Source: Antedon mediterranea (Eukaryota > Echinodermata > Crinoidea > Comatulida > Antedonidae). From it: a stretch of 64,000 nt of DNA. Below the pieces are notes generated by a model, which saw only the letters and a program-made list of their open reading frames with translations, was not told where the DNA came from and did no database searches. Every line of letters starts with the position of its first letter. Position 1 is the stretch's first letter. The position numbers and the translations under genes were made by a program. Below are positions 38,280 to 50,244 of the stretch, in pieces. The stretch spans positions 21,032,912 through 21,096,911 of the forward strand of contig NC_092675.1 in assembly GCF_964355755.1 (NCBI RefSeq), in the 5' to 3' direction.

Positions 38280-39076
38280 TAACATACCTTATTAAATAAC
38301 AACAGTCCAATTTTATGATATTGTGTAGTTATCAACAATGTAAACAAACAAAACCTCGACAACGTTTCCGCTCTGTATCTCTTGTTTGGGACGGAACCAG
38401 CGCTAATATAAACCAGCCAATCAAAACAATGCAATTTGTACCATGTGATTTTTAGGAAGTGCCCGTGTGCGCCCTAGTCACGTGCTTGTTTAAGTGTCTC
38501 TGACCTCTCGGCGGGTCACAAGAGGATGACGTCATGGTAAACAAGTTGTGGGGCAGCAGCAAAAGAAGAAGTTGAGAGGAGGTCTGTCATCATTCAACAC
38601 AAACAAACAACCCAAAAATATTTTTTTAGGTTGATAGTATTTCTATGTAATTGTAGTTTGATTTATTATTAATACCTATGCCTACCTAGCCTTTAAACTA
38701 GCAAGGCCGAGCTAGCTAAAAAGGCCCTCCCTACCTAGGCCTAGTAGTAGTAGTAGGCTAGCCTTTACTTTAGAGAGAGTAACATAGTCGAGCCTAGTCT
38801 CCTAGACTAGAGAGTGACGTTTAGGTTACAGGTACCGGCGGTAGGCAGGCCTACTAGACCTCTAGGCTAGGTAGGCCCTAGTTTAGTTAGTAGTGATGTG
38901 GGCTAGATAGACCCTGCCTTTATATTGCTGACAAATTTGTAGTCTAAAGTTTGGGCGACATTTCAGTTTTATCAAATTTTTTGTTTTGGTTGGATGTAAC
39001 AGTGCAGTAACTAGCAAATCCATATTTTACTATATTAGACATATTCTTTGTTTAAATGTAATGGTTTTTGTTTCAG
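38280..39076. promoter_or_regulatory. Probable bidirectional promoter region of FAM13 (minus) and STAMBP (plus)
   Basis: The two genes diverge. The relatively GC-rich stretch ~38340-38560 contains CACGTG (~38480) and GATGACGTCATGG (CRE-like TGACGTCA, ~38525), typical of TATA-less housekeeping promoters. A minus-strand donor-like GTATGTTATG lies just below ~38290. The STAMBP start codon lies in an exon whose acceptor ends at 39076, so its 5' UTR begins in an upstream exon, probably near 38560-38600. Exact start sites are inferred. Confidence 0.45.
38680..38910. repeat. CTAGGCCTA-rich island upstream of STAMBP
   Basis: Dense CTAGGC, GGCCTA and GTAGTAGTAG words without a fixed period. Similar islands occur at 38080-38160, 44850-45110, 1430-1545 and 4200-4360. 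Confidence 0.7.
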
Positions 39077-39083
39077 ATTGAAC

Positions 39084-42000
39084 ATGGAATACGATCCCAC
39101 AAAACGTATACGAGCTTTAGGTGACTATGGATCATCTGTTGAGGTTGATAGTACAGTACCTGCAAGAAGGTATCTTCGATCAGGACAAGAAATGATGCGA
39201 ATGGTAATTATAAGCTAATGAGACAATTTTAACATTAAAAAAATTTATGCAAATTACCTATGGAGAAGAGTATTTATTAATATTCACCACTTATTGTTAC
39301 CTCTTTATTGTCACTATTATTAATATTGTCAGTATTAATACTTTATTCTTTCTCACATTTTAGGCTGATGTATATTATGAGGAACACAATTGGCAACATG
39401 CTTTTGTTCTGTACACAAAGTTTATAACGTAGGTGGTGACTGAATTTATTGTGGTTAATCAATAACCTTCAGCTGGAGGTTTACTTACCTGGATAAACCA
39501 ACATTGGCCATTCACTTTCAAGTCTTTGAAGGCAGGTCCCTTCAAGACAATGGTCTTTACCCAGCTAATAATACATAGTTATATAGTATTATTAAACATC
39601 CCTGAAGTCTGCTATATCATCCGGTTTCTTGGAAGAAAGTAATTGTTTAAACTAGAAAAAGAACTCTGTTTTTAAATAACAATAAATGAATTGTGAACAT
39701 TATTGCATGAGATATAGATTTCAATGAATGGAGGAGTAAACATATAATTTATATTTTAGAATTTTTGTTGAGAAATTGCCAAAACATCCAGATTACCAGA
39801 ATGTAAAGTCAAGCAAGTCAGTGGAGATTAAGAAAAACATGAAGGTAAGTTAATAATATTTTATTAATATCATTTACCATTAAATGATGCATCAGTTTAC
39901 AAGTCAAGTCTTATAGTCAAATTTTAAAAATAATTTTATAGTTGAGATACTGTTTATTGTGAAATCAGAATCGGAATTTAAAAAGGAAAATTATTCCAAA
40001 CATAGAACTATGGAACCAAGTGATTACACTCTTGGATTGAGAAAAATGATTTAAAAATAAAAAATTAAAATGTTTAAACCTTTATTTATAGATGATTAAG
40101 TTAGCTTTTCCAAGAGCCGAAGAAACGAAAAAGAAACTTCGTGAAATATTCCAAAAGGAATATGAAATATACTTACGGCAAAAGGTATGCTTGACTTCTT
40201 GATAGGGTTCTACTGTGTTATGATTCCAATGATAGTGATGGTGTTGATTATGATAACATTGACAATGTTGCTCAGGGATTATAAATACTTCTACTATTAT
40301 CATTATCAATGCTATATCTTATTTGTATGTTAGAGTGATAATTGCTTTTAATAAAGTTACAGTAATAAAAAGAGTACATTAATATATTTTATATTTATAA
40401 TCATATAATATGGTAAAATTTGTTTCAGCAACAAGAAGAAGAAGAGGAGGCAAAGAGAGAAGAAGAACATCGTCGCAAATTAGAGGAAGAGAAACGAATT
40501 AGGGAGGAAGAGCAAGCAGCGTTAGAACAGGAAAGAAGAAGGATAGAGGAAGAAAAGGCAAAACAAATAACTGAAGAACAACATAGATTATTAGAAGAAC
40601 AGAAATTGGCTTTGAAGAAAGCCGAAGAGGAACAGAAAATACTACAGCAACAAAGAGAAGCAAAAATAGAGCAAGAAAGACTCGCTGAAAGGGAAAAGAG
40701 GAGACCTCCTGTTATAATTCCTGTTATACCTCCAGGTGCACCATCTGGAATGACTTCACCACAGCCTGGAGAAGGCACTATGAATTTCAACTCTGCCGGA
40801 GGTGTGCCATCTCCAATGCCTGGTGCCATACCGATACCAGGAATGGTACCACAACCAACTGCACCACCAATGCCAGATGATAAGTAAGTGACATTTGATC
40901 TAAAGACTATACAATTATTGGCTTGAAATTACATCTATTTTCTGATTGATAGCTTTAAAGATATATAAATATCTACATATAAAATTTTTATTTTTATAAA
41001 AAGTGTCACCATTTGTTACAATTATCTAAACAACTTTAGAAATAAAGTAGGCTTCTCTACTCCACTGAAACAACCTTTGACTGTCTCAGATTTACAAGCT
41101 TACCTAAGAAATAATTAATTCATTTACTATTATATTGCAGCATTTCAGCGGCTCCAAAAGTTGACCGTTCAAAGAAAGTTGACAGAAGCAGCAAACCGAG
41201 TCACTTGATGCAGGATCCTCCTGCATCGGCACCCATCAATCACTTCGGTTTACGAAGTGTCTTTGTTCCACTAGATGCGGTTCCAAAGTTTCTGGCTTTA
41301 GCGAAACACAATACAAGTAAAAACCTTGAAACCTGTGGTATATTAGCAGGAAAGTTGGTAGGTTACAGCACAGTTCTTGTTTGTATGGTTCCCTATGTTG
41401 TGTGATGTTTCCATATCTCACCCATGTTATATGATGGTCCTCTATCTCACCCATGTTGTTTGATGGATCCCTGTCTCACAAATGTTGTGTGATGGTTCCA
41501 TATCTCACCCATGTTGTGTGATGGTCCTCTATCTCAAACTTATTGTGTGATTGTTCCCTATCTCACCAATGCTGTGTGATGGTGCCCTATCTCACACATG
41601 TTGTGTGATGGTTCCCTATCTCACCCATGTTATGTGATGGTTCCCTATCTCACCAATGGTGTGTGATGGTTCCCTATCTCACCCATGTTATGTGATGGTT
41701 CCCTATCTCACTAATGGTGTGTGATTGCTCTATGCTGATAATCTCTGATATCCGAGATAAGACTGACAAACTTCAGAAGTAGAATGTCCAATAATTTACA
41801 TTGATAAAGAAGTCTCCTACTCGTGAACATTTTTAACTCTGCTGAACACCCTACCACTCTCTCTTCTCCCTTCCCCTGCTCTCACATCTGACCTAGATGT
41901 CTTATATTTCTTTCCATATGAATTACAAATGAATTGTTTATGTTTCTATTATATATAGGCTCGCAACTCTTTCAGTATTACTCATATTGTTGTACCTAAA

Positions 42001-43525
42001 CAAACTTCAACTTCAGACTCCTGTACAGCACTTAATGAAGAAGACATCTTTGACTGTATGGATAACAATGACCTTATAACCCTTGGCTGGATTCATGTAA
42101 GATTCATTAACTGATTTGAATAACGATGATAACTAAAATTTTTATTATTGCTTATGTAAATTAAGTACTAAATATGGCATGCTGTTGTAAAAAATACTTA
42201 TGTAAGTGATTATCGAGTCTTCATATAATAAACGGAACTGTGTATGCACTGTATAGGACCACTTTCACATCAACAAAACTTACACACACTGGGGCACACC
42301 GTACAAAACACTAGTATTCATGCCTGCCTCAGTATACTGTATGGGACGTACTCCATGGCATGTGTAAACTCCAGATTATTGTTTGTATATGTTATTACCA
42401 TCCCTTTCCATCTATCGTTCTGACACTAGTGCAAAGCTCTGTCTACACTATTAAACTTTATGTGACAAAAAAAATGATGTGCCCATATATGAACACTATG
42501 ATGTCATATCAGTACCATGTTTGGGCATATCACTACCATATTTGAGTACATTACACTTTTCTTTTCGAATTAGTTTGACAGTGTAGACAGAGCTTTATAA
42601 GAGGACAGAAATAAGTCTTGGTTTGTTTTTGGTTATGATTTGTTTAATTTCTCCACAGACTCATCCAACTCAGACAGCATTCATGTCAAGCATTGACCTG
42701 CATACTCACTGCCCCTATCAGATAATGCTTCCGGAAGCTATTGCAATTGTTTGTGCTCCAGCACATAATCAGTAAGTGCTTTGTTTTCTATTTACTACTG
42801 TAATGCTGCATGATGACAGTTTAATTATGATATTCTGTTGCTAGCTTAGAGCCATTGGTACTTTGCTGTTACTTCAACCATAGAGATATTATATCTCTAT
42901 GCTTCAACATCATTCAATTTTTCTCTATTCTTATTGACTGTATGTGGCTTTTGCCTCAGTTGAACCTTCATAAAGTTGAGCCACCATGCAAAGAATTATG
43001 TTGATTGTCAGCCAACAATCTTTCATATGGATTGTTAAATTTCAGTAATGTAATATAACGCTATTCTTCTTGAACATCATCCTCTTAAACCACAGCCTAC
43101 ATCAATTTTAAAACCTGATTTGCATATTACGTAGATCAGGAACGAAACAGGCCTAAAATATTTCAGAGAATTTAACTATTAACTATTTTTATTTTCATTT
43201 AAAAAGATGATTATATGTGCTATTTTGCTGCTCTTCCCTTGGTCTAGCAGATTATTTGGTGTAACTTAATCATTACTTTTATTCCACCTACCATTCACAT
43301 TGTTATTATCTTTACTAAGTTGTTTTTTATGTTACAAGAGGACTAATTTTCTTATCTTGCAGGACTGGTGTATTTTCTTTAACGCCGGACTATGGCCTAA
43401 ACTACATTTCATCTTGCAAACAAACAGGCTTTCATCCGCATCCAAAACATCCTCCATTATACGACGAACTGAACCATGTGAAGATGAAGGGAGATCTCAC
43501 AACCATCATAAAAGATCTCAGGTGA
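39084..43525 (+). CDS. STAMBP: AMSH/STAMBP-type JAMM deubiquitinase, nine coding exons, 482 aa
   Basis: Exons: 39084-39203, 39364-39428, 39760-39844, 40092-40184, 40429-40883, 41141-41357, 41959-42096, 42659-42771, 43363-43525; total 1449 nt, phases consistent, all GT-AG. Residues 1-121 match the N-terminal USP8/MIT-type helical domain. Residues ~122-215 are a Glu/Arg-rich coiled coil, then a Pro-rich linker. Residues ~278-292 carry STAM-SH3-like motifs PKVDRSKK and KKVDRSSKP. The C-terminal JAMM/MPN+ domain shows E336 ([10 protein letters not shown]), the zinc ligands H391, H393 and D404 (IHTHP...SSID), and the AMSH-specific second zinc-site residues around H406/H408, C447, H453 and H455 ([10 protein letters not shown]). 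All catalytic residues are present, so K63-linked ubiquitin hydrolysis on endosomes is expected. The vertebrate STAMBP/STAMBPL1 split probably post-dates this gene. Exon 2 ends at GTAGGT, so retaining its intron would hit a TAG at once. Confidence 0.96.
41390..41735. repeat. ~31-bp minisatellite in a STAMBP intron
   Basis: About eleven imperfect copies of GTTCCCTATCTCACCCATGT plus TGTGTGATG, starting ~35 bp past the donor of exon 41141-41357. The period is close to 30-31 bp with point variation. Confidence 0.9.
42434..42595. mobile_element. MITE family A copy 6
   Basis: Full ends AAGCTCTGTCTACACTATTA and GACAGTGTAGACAGAGCTT with the inner TTTATGTGACAAAAAAAATG. It lies in the STAMBP intron, 63 bp before exon 42659. 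Confidence 0.9.
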
Positions 43526-45731
43526 AATGGACTATTCCACAAGGGTGTGCTGCTTGAATATTTTATGGCTTGTTGGACAAACGGAACATGGATTGCGATA
43601 ACACCACCATTGAGGTGTTTGAACATTTTATTGCACACCCTTTTTTGGGATAAATAAATGCTATTTGGTGACTGTACAACAAATGATTTCGATAACACCA
43701 CCCTTTAGGTGAAATGGACTGTACCGCTGAATCTGCTGCGGGATCTGCTGTTTAAACATATTTTACTAACTATATCTTGATGTTTCGCTCAAAATTATTC
43801 TACCATCAGAATGTGAATGTAAGGCTTATTTAGAGAACACAAACTTTAAGTCATTAAATTGCTTTTGTGTTCTCTGTAGACTTACTCAGTGGTTTCTCTC
43901 ATGTCTTTTACAGGTGTTTTTATCTTGTGTATTTAGCAATATAAGAATAAAAGGCATTATTTGTTTTCTTCACACATAAGTTAAATAAAGTAAGTAAAGT
44001 AAATAAATTATTTATTTAATTTAAGCTGCATTAAAGGGGTTTTTTTACTAAATAAAATAAAATATTTTTTATTCAATCAACATAATATTAAGTTTCTATA
44101 TTTAAGTTCCAAATTTACATTACTACCGGATTCAACTTATGAGAACCAACAGACCAATTTTGGAAAAGTTAAACAGTGAATACGGTCCATTTTAGTTAAT
44201 TACAGTATCAGACAATCGAGAACATAAACAATGTAAACTAAACAGATATTTAGGTTTTGGTATAAATGTTATTATATATAAAAACTTTATGAGTCGTTGT
44301 TTAATAGTAATACAGTGTTAATAAATACAAAGGAATGAGTATAAATATATTAAAACTTTATAACAAACTTTTTTTGGTGTTTACGTTTTTCTAACTCTTA
44401 CAATTCAAGTATTTCATAACTTTTTACACAAAATTGAAATTATGGAGAACCTTAACTTTTCCTTCATAATACACACAACATTTAATCACCTGTTTGGTCT
44501 TTCCGTGCCTCCTTTTATAATTGTTTTGTCTTCTTTGTTATGTATATGGCAGAAATTGAATAAAAAAAAAAAAAAAAATAATCACACAAGATTTTGGTGT
44601 TGTGTGTGATAGAGAAAATTACAAATATGTCGCCCTCTTTAGTTTTACCGGTCGCCATCATCAATTATTAGTTTGTTTTGATTTGTTGTTATTTTGTGTG
44701 CGTAGAAACACCTTTTTTGTTCATGATGCATGTTAGTATGATTATATTTCGTAATATTTAATATAAGATGATAATAATGTAATTCGTATTCTGTATATTA
44801 TTATTGTTGGTCATATAAGTTAAAATGTGTAAACCTGTGCATATGCTAGGCCTCTCTCTAGCCTAGGCCTAGGCCTACTACACTAGGCCTAGGCTACTAG
44901 GCCTACTAGAATGGCTAGGCCTAGCCTAGTACTACTATATAGTAGTAGCCAGCCAGAACAGCAGGCCTCCCCTACTACTACTACTACTAGCCTAGTGCAA
45001 GCCTACCAAGACCACTATCTAGGGCCTAGCCGGTTCAGGTATAGGCTATCTAGTTAGGGCTTGTAAGCTAGTTAGGCACCTGGCTAAGACGAATTGTTGC
45101 TGTAGGCCTAGGTGAAAAAATTATTTTTATTTATTTATTTATTTATCTCAAATAGCCGCTTTAGCGTATGTGACGCATGGTGGGAAGTGTTTGGGAGCAA
45201 ACGTCACAACGCGCACATACGTGACTTGTTGTTTGTATGTATGCATTGTGACTTTTGCTCCCAAATTCTTCCTATCGTGCAATGACGTTCCTCGCGAAAT
45301 CGAGCTATTTGCAATAAACCTTATGCATGGTTACGTACATGTCCGCCAACTGCCCAATTGGGCCATCCGGCCTTCGAAATCTTTAAAAAACCCATCACTC
45401 TAGGTAATGGTAAGGTAAAGATGTCATGAGTAAAACATGATGACGAGAACAAAACTATTTGTGAATCGAACCTACAAAATCACTCGATCCCTAGCGAAAC
45501 AAATTAGCATTGATCTTTGTATGATTACTGTAAAATGTGCAAGCGTTGACAAACTCTAAACACAGACTTTATTTAACTACAATTATGCAATGTGGGTAAC
45601 GAACATCCTCAATGGGCCTCAAGCTATTTTTCATTAAAACCAAAAAAGTATATAATATTCTGTTTTAATTCATAATTTTTTTTAGATTGTATAATGTAAT
45701 TCATTGTATAATTGCAAGCTGACCAATTGCA
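43526..45731. other. STAMBP 3' UTR, intergenic region and PAQR3 upstream region
   Basis: AATAAA words near 43652 and 43945 are candidate STAMBP poly(A) signals. A CTAGGC island lies at 44850-45110 and a (TTTA)n run near 45122-45145. An inverted repeat, TTTGGGAGCAAACGTCAC near 45189 against GTGACTTTTGCTCCCAAAT near 45248, lies in a more GC-rich segment (45150-45360) that may be the PAQR3 promoter or a small element. The 77-codon ORF here is not credible. Confidence 0.4.
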
Positions 45732-48700
45732 ATGATGGAATCAATGGACATTTCTGGTTACAGTCGTAAAGGCATTGTTTTGTATAGTTACCACGAAATT
45801 CCTTATTTTCTCAAAGGAAACCCATACATAACTAAAGGTTACCGAGTCTTCCTCTCATCTGGACAATGTATTCAAAGGTTTGTGTATTTCCCTTAAAATT
45901 GAATTAAAGTCAAATATGGTTCAGTACCGGGAGCATGATGGTAAGCTAGGAGAAGTCTAAAATATGTTGGCATGTATGAGCTAGTTGATGGCTATACAGT
46001 ACAATGGCTTCCATTGTTTGTTAAAACAGTGTGAACAATTTCATTATGTGAACAAATGAATTGAAAAGTTCCTTTTACTGTATATGAAATGTTACACCCT
46101 CAAATTTTATTGTCTGTTTTCTTGTAAAATCTTACACTTCCAAATTACATGTGAATACAACTTATATGAAATATGATGCGTACCATCAACTTTTATTTTG
46201 TGTTTTACATTGTTTGTACTTCTGAAAAAGAGATACACATCTTAAAACATGAAATACTGTACCTTCCAATTTTTGTGTGTGTTTTAACTATAGTTTGTGC
46301 TTCTGGTCAAATGAGACACGCAATGTGTGGACAAACCTTATTACATGACTTTACCTTCCAATTTTATTTTTGTGTTTTATCTATAGTTTGTGCTTCTGGT
46401 CAAATGAGACACTCAACGTGTGGACACACCTTATAGGGTTTTTACTCTTTCTGACCTTATCTATCTATGATAGTATTGTCATTATACCCTCCTTCCGTGG
46501 TACCTTCATTGATCAAGTCATTTTCTCTGTATTCATTTTGTGTTTCCAGGTAAGTTTAAATTTTATAGAATTAGTTCCTCATACAGTACATAAATAATAT
46601 AAGATAAACCTAACACTTGCTCCATTTTGACTAATTCATTCCTATAAATATTTACCTTGACTATTGTATAAATACACAGGAGCATTTCAAAATGATTGTA
46701 CTGTAGTTACTACAATTTAACATATAATTTCATTTACAAAAGGTAGTTTGATGTAATAGATTTATTTGATGTGTCATGCAAACATACATTTTGATCACTT
46801 CCTTTACAGTTTTGTATGTTGAGTTCAGCAGGGTACCATCTGTTCTGTTGCCGCTCAGAAGTGGCTTGTAAGAGATGGCTGTGCCTAGATCTAGCAGGGA
46901 TATCTGTGGGTCTTCTAGGATGCTATTTTCCTGCTGTATTCTATGCATTTTCATGCTTTCCTGTAAGTAATTGTGTAATGTTTCATTAAGCAGTGTCTTT
47001 GAAGCTCTGTCTACACTATCAACCTAGTTTGACAATAAAAGTGTGATGTGCCCAAATATGGTAGTGATATGCATGTCCATATATGAGCACATCACATAAA
47101 GTTTGATAGTGAAGGCAGAGCTTAAGTCAAAGGACAATGATACTGTATAGTTAGTATAGTTCCAGGGGAGCTGGGTATGAAATTGGCCAAAAATTAAGTT
47201 GTGGAATTAAACAATGTATGTACACTTGCATTACAAAAGTCTGGTTTTCGAGTTCATCTTAAATTTGGGAGTAGAATTATACTCAAGCATGGGACGGAGT
47301 TTCAATAAAAACTCCCTTAACCTCGGAAAATGTCCCTTATAGTGCATCTACTGTATTTAATTTTCCTGATCTAACATTCATTATTGTAATTCATAGGTAT
47401 GGCGTAATGTGTACTTAGTACTAGTATGTTGTATGATATTAGCAACATTGTTTCTTCAACTTCATCCGATGTTTCACAAATCTAATTGGTCAACCAAGCG
47501 TTTGATAGCCTTTATATCTATGGTAGCCTTTGGCATTATTCCAGTGTCTCACTGGGCTTTTCTGTATGGTGGATTTGACTCTCTTATTGTACAGGTAAAT
47601 ACTCTACTCAAAATACTGAATTATTAAATACTATCTTTTTACAAATGGATTGTTATACAAGCTTTAATTAATATTTTTATTTTTCTAGACTTTTGTACCT
47701 AAAATTGTAGTGATGTATATTCTGGGAGTGTTAGCTTTATTCTTCTACGCAACAAAGTTTCCTGAACGCTGTTTTCCAGGTAAAAATTGTTTAAAGAATC
47801 TTTTTAGCCCAAAATAATTTTTCAACACCTCAGCCGCAATGACCCTAACAGCTAACTTTGATATCGCCTAGCTAAAACTTAAGCAAGTTTAAGCACACTG
47901 GGGTGCCAATACTAGCATTTTTTATGGTGTGCATCCTGGTATGTGTGAAGTTTTGCTAGGCTATGTGTAAAGCTCTGTCTACAATATCAAACTAGTTTGA
48001 CAAAAAAGTGTGATGTTCCCAAATATGGTTGTGATATCACATTTTTTTGTCACATAAATGTTATAGTGTATACAGAGCTTAATGGTTCATGATTCAACCA
48101 GGGAGTTGGATATTTTACAACTCCCTGATTCAACAGAGTTTCATGTAGCGCAGTCAGCTAAACTGGTGGTAGTCACTGTACTGAACTGTGAAAGTCCATA
48201 GGTTTTCTTTTGCCCACCACGGTTTTAATCAAATCACCGCTCTCCATGTGTACCAACTGGAGGGTTAGAATACATGTCGGTAGCAACCATCTTTCAGATG
48301 AGACGTTGAGCCGTTGGTCCTGTGTGCAATGTGTCTCATGTGCACACAATACATATATATAGTCCGACATTATCTCACTAAAAGAGATGTTGTTTCCAAT
48401 TTTTAATCTTTTTATCTTTGAAATTTGTATATTTATGTACCTATCCCTTATACTCATTTTGAGTCTTAAGATACTTTTTTATAAGCTTGTACAAATGTTT
48501 TACTTGGTGCAATATTTTTTTGTATTTCGATGTTTTTTAAGGGGCAACTGACTCTTTGAGTTATAGTAATTGTTTTGCTTTAGTTGCCCCTAACCATTGT
48601 GCTCTGTTTCTGTTCTGTTCTGTATGTGTGTATTGGTCGAATAAATAAATGAAATTAAAGGAAAAGAGTAGGGGATCGTCTCTTGGTGTACTGCTAGTAC

Positions 48701-48979
48701 TAGAACCCATCAATCTACCTGTGTCTATCTACTGTGTAAATCAATCTATAATATTCTGCCCATATCTGACAGAAGAGAATGGATATACTGTAGGCCTTCC
48801 TATTTTGAGATCTGCATTCTATTGTTGTTGTTGCAGGAACAATGGACTACATCGGCTCCAGTCATCAGCTTTGGCACATAATGGTAGTGATAGCTTTCGT
48901 ATGGTGGCATCAGGCAGGCATCTCCCTCATGGAGTTTCGTGATAATTATCCGTGCGAACAATGGTTACCTGATTCCTGA
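45732..48979 (+). CDS. PAQR3: Progestin and adipoQ receptor 3 (Golgi Raf-trapping protein), six coding exons, 297 aa
   Basis: Exons: 45732-45877, 46387-46549, 46810-46962, 47397-47594, 47689-47779, 48837-48979; total 894 nt with matching phases. The start follows an in-frame TGA at 45720-45722; a second Met codon is adjacent. Recognisable PAQR3 landmarks in order are NPYITKGYR, SNETLNVWTHLIGF (the conserved HxxG-like N-terminal PAQR motif), SAGYHLFCCRS, LDLAGISVGLLGCY, QLHPMF, VPKIVVMYI, PERCFPG and SSHQLWHI...WWHQ near the C terminus. Seven membrane segments can be read from the hydrophobic stretches. The histidines that bind zinc in adiponectin-receptor relatives are present: HL in TM1, H in GYH, and SSHQLWH. 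Known role of the family member: Golgi membrane protein that sequesters Raf and dampens ERK signalling. It follows STAMBP on the same strand, about 2.2 kb downstream. Confidence 0.95.
46195..46434 (+). repeat. Tandem duplication carrying a pseudo-copy of PAQR3 coding exon 2
   Basis: Two ~93-bp units end with TATAG plus the first ~48 bp of PAQR3 exon 2. The genuine copy starts at 46387. The upstream copy (from 46294) reads LCFWSNETRNVWTNL and then ITstop, so using its acceptor would truncate the protein. A weaker third unit (TGTTTGTACTTCTG near 46210) and traces further upstream suggest an older array. Confidence 0.9.
47002..47123. mobile_element. MITE family A copy 7
   Basis: Ends AAGCTCTGTCTACACTATCA and GATAGTGAAGGCAGAGCTT, core GTGCCCAAATATGGTAGTGA. 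It lies in a PAQR3 intron, 40 bp after exon 46810-46962. Confidence 0.88.
47969..48080. mobile_element. MITE family A copy 8
   Basis: Ends AAGCTCTGTCTACAATATCA and GTTATAGTGTATACAGAGCT. The core is shortened. It lies in the last PAQR3 intron. Confidence 0.85.
48143..48656 (+). mobile_element. SINE-like retroposon with tRNA-like head
   Basis: The head GTAGCGCAGTCAGCTAAACT resembles a tRNA A box. The body carries CAGATGAGACGTTGAGCCGT and TGGTCCTGTGTGCA, a core recalled from SINE/LINE-derived repeats of many marine invertebrates. The 3' part has a GGGGCAACT...AGTTGCCCC inverted repeat and ends GAATAAATAAATGAAAT. It lies in the last PAQR3 intron, sense orientation. The 94-codon minus ORF is an artefact. 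Confidence 0.65.
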
Positions 48980-50114
48980 CGGAACTTCAATGATTGTTGG
49001 AAATACACAATACATGCTCTATCAACGAGAAGTTGCAGTGCGATGTATTAAAATACTGCCTTTTGGTAGGTTTACATGTCTAGCTAAAATCATAGGTTGA
49101 GTAGTAGGTGGATTCAAATAAAATAATTTTTATTGCAATCTAAGTAAACAGAGATTGAATTTTACATGGTATAAAATGAACAAAAAAAAAGAGCAGACAA
49201 ATATAAAATTATATGACAAGGATACATAACATCTAAATAAATATGAGAAATAACAAAATAAATCTAAAGCATAAAAGTAGAAAGGGAATGGGTACAAATT
49301 TAAGAAAGGTTAAAATTCAAATAAATGGGTTGGGCTAAAATGATAGTTATATAAAAATAGGTAATTCTAGTATCAAAAATATTTGTATATTTGCAAATAG
49401 GCCTAGATTTAATTTATTCAATTTATTTACAGCAATTTACACAATTGGGAGAAAAATTAAGAATTTCAAGTTTACAGAATAAATATGTAAAAACGATAAA
49501 GCCTAGCCTACATATGCATTTAAATTATCATCACACTTTTCCTAACCACCTAATTCCTAACCATGTGTACCTGATTCTCAGTCTTGTCTCCACATACATG
49601 TATGACAATATCTGCGCAGTATCATAGGAAAATTCTTTAATACAGCATCCCATGTGTATCACATGTCGTGCCTGTATTATGTAAGGTTAGGTTACAGACG
49701 TTCACTGAAATAATGTTTTATTTATTTTAATCTGTATGTAATAATAAATTTATTTCTATTTTATATGGAAATACTAAATATTTTCCTTTATTGATGTGTA
49801 AAATATCCTAATATTAGAAAAGACACTAAGTTAATAGTTAAATTTTAATGACATTTCATTTTAGTTTGTAAGTCTTTATTTATTAATAGAAATTGTTTAA
49901 TTTGTTTCTCTATTATATTTCCAAATAGCACAAGAAAATGATGTTAGATTCATTTGTAATGATTTTTAATTCATTCGTAATAAGTTATCCATTTTTGTGC
50001 AATGTATACATATGTTTTTGTATTCGTTTTTTAAATAAAGGAATGCGAATTCTAGAGTGGAAGAGAAAATAAACTTTTTTGTTTAAATTACAAATATTCT
50101 AGATTTCCTGCCTA

Positions 50115-50233
50115 AAGCTCTGTCCACACTAGTTAGATGTGCCAAAATATGGTAGTGATATGGCATCATCGTGTCCATATATGGGCACATCACATTTTTT
50201 GTCACATAAAGTTTGATAGTGTAGACAGAGCTT
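50115..50233. mobile_element. MITE family A copy 9
   Basis: Ends AAGCTCTGTCCACACTAGTT and GATAGTGTAGACAGAGCTT, core GATATGGCATCATCGTGTCC. It is directly next to the hAT-like MITE. Confidence 0.9.
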
Positions 50234-50244
50234 AATGTTGTTAC

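Noticed and set aside
45170-45403. 77-codon plus ORF upstream of PAQR3
   Set aside because: No homology recognised, no splice support, and it spans an inverted repeat; likely promoter or element sequence.
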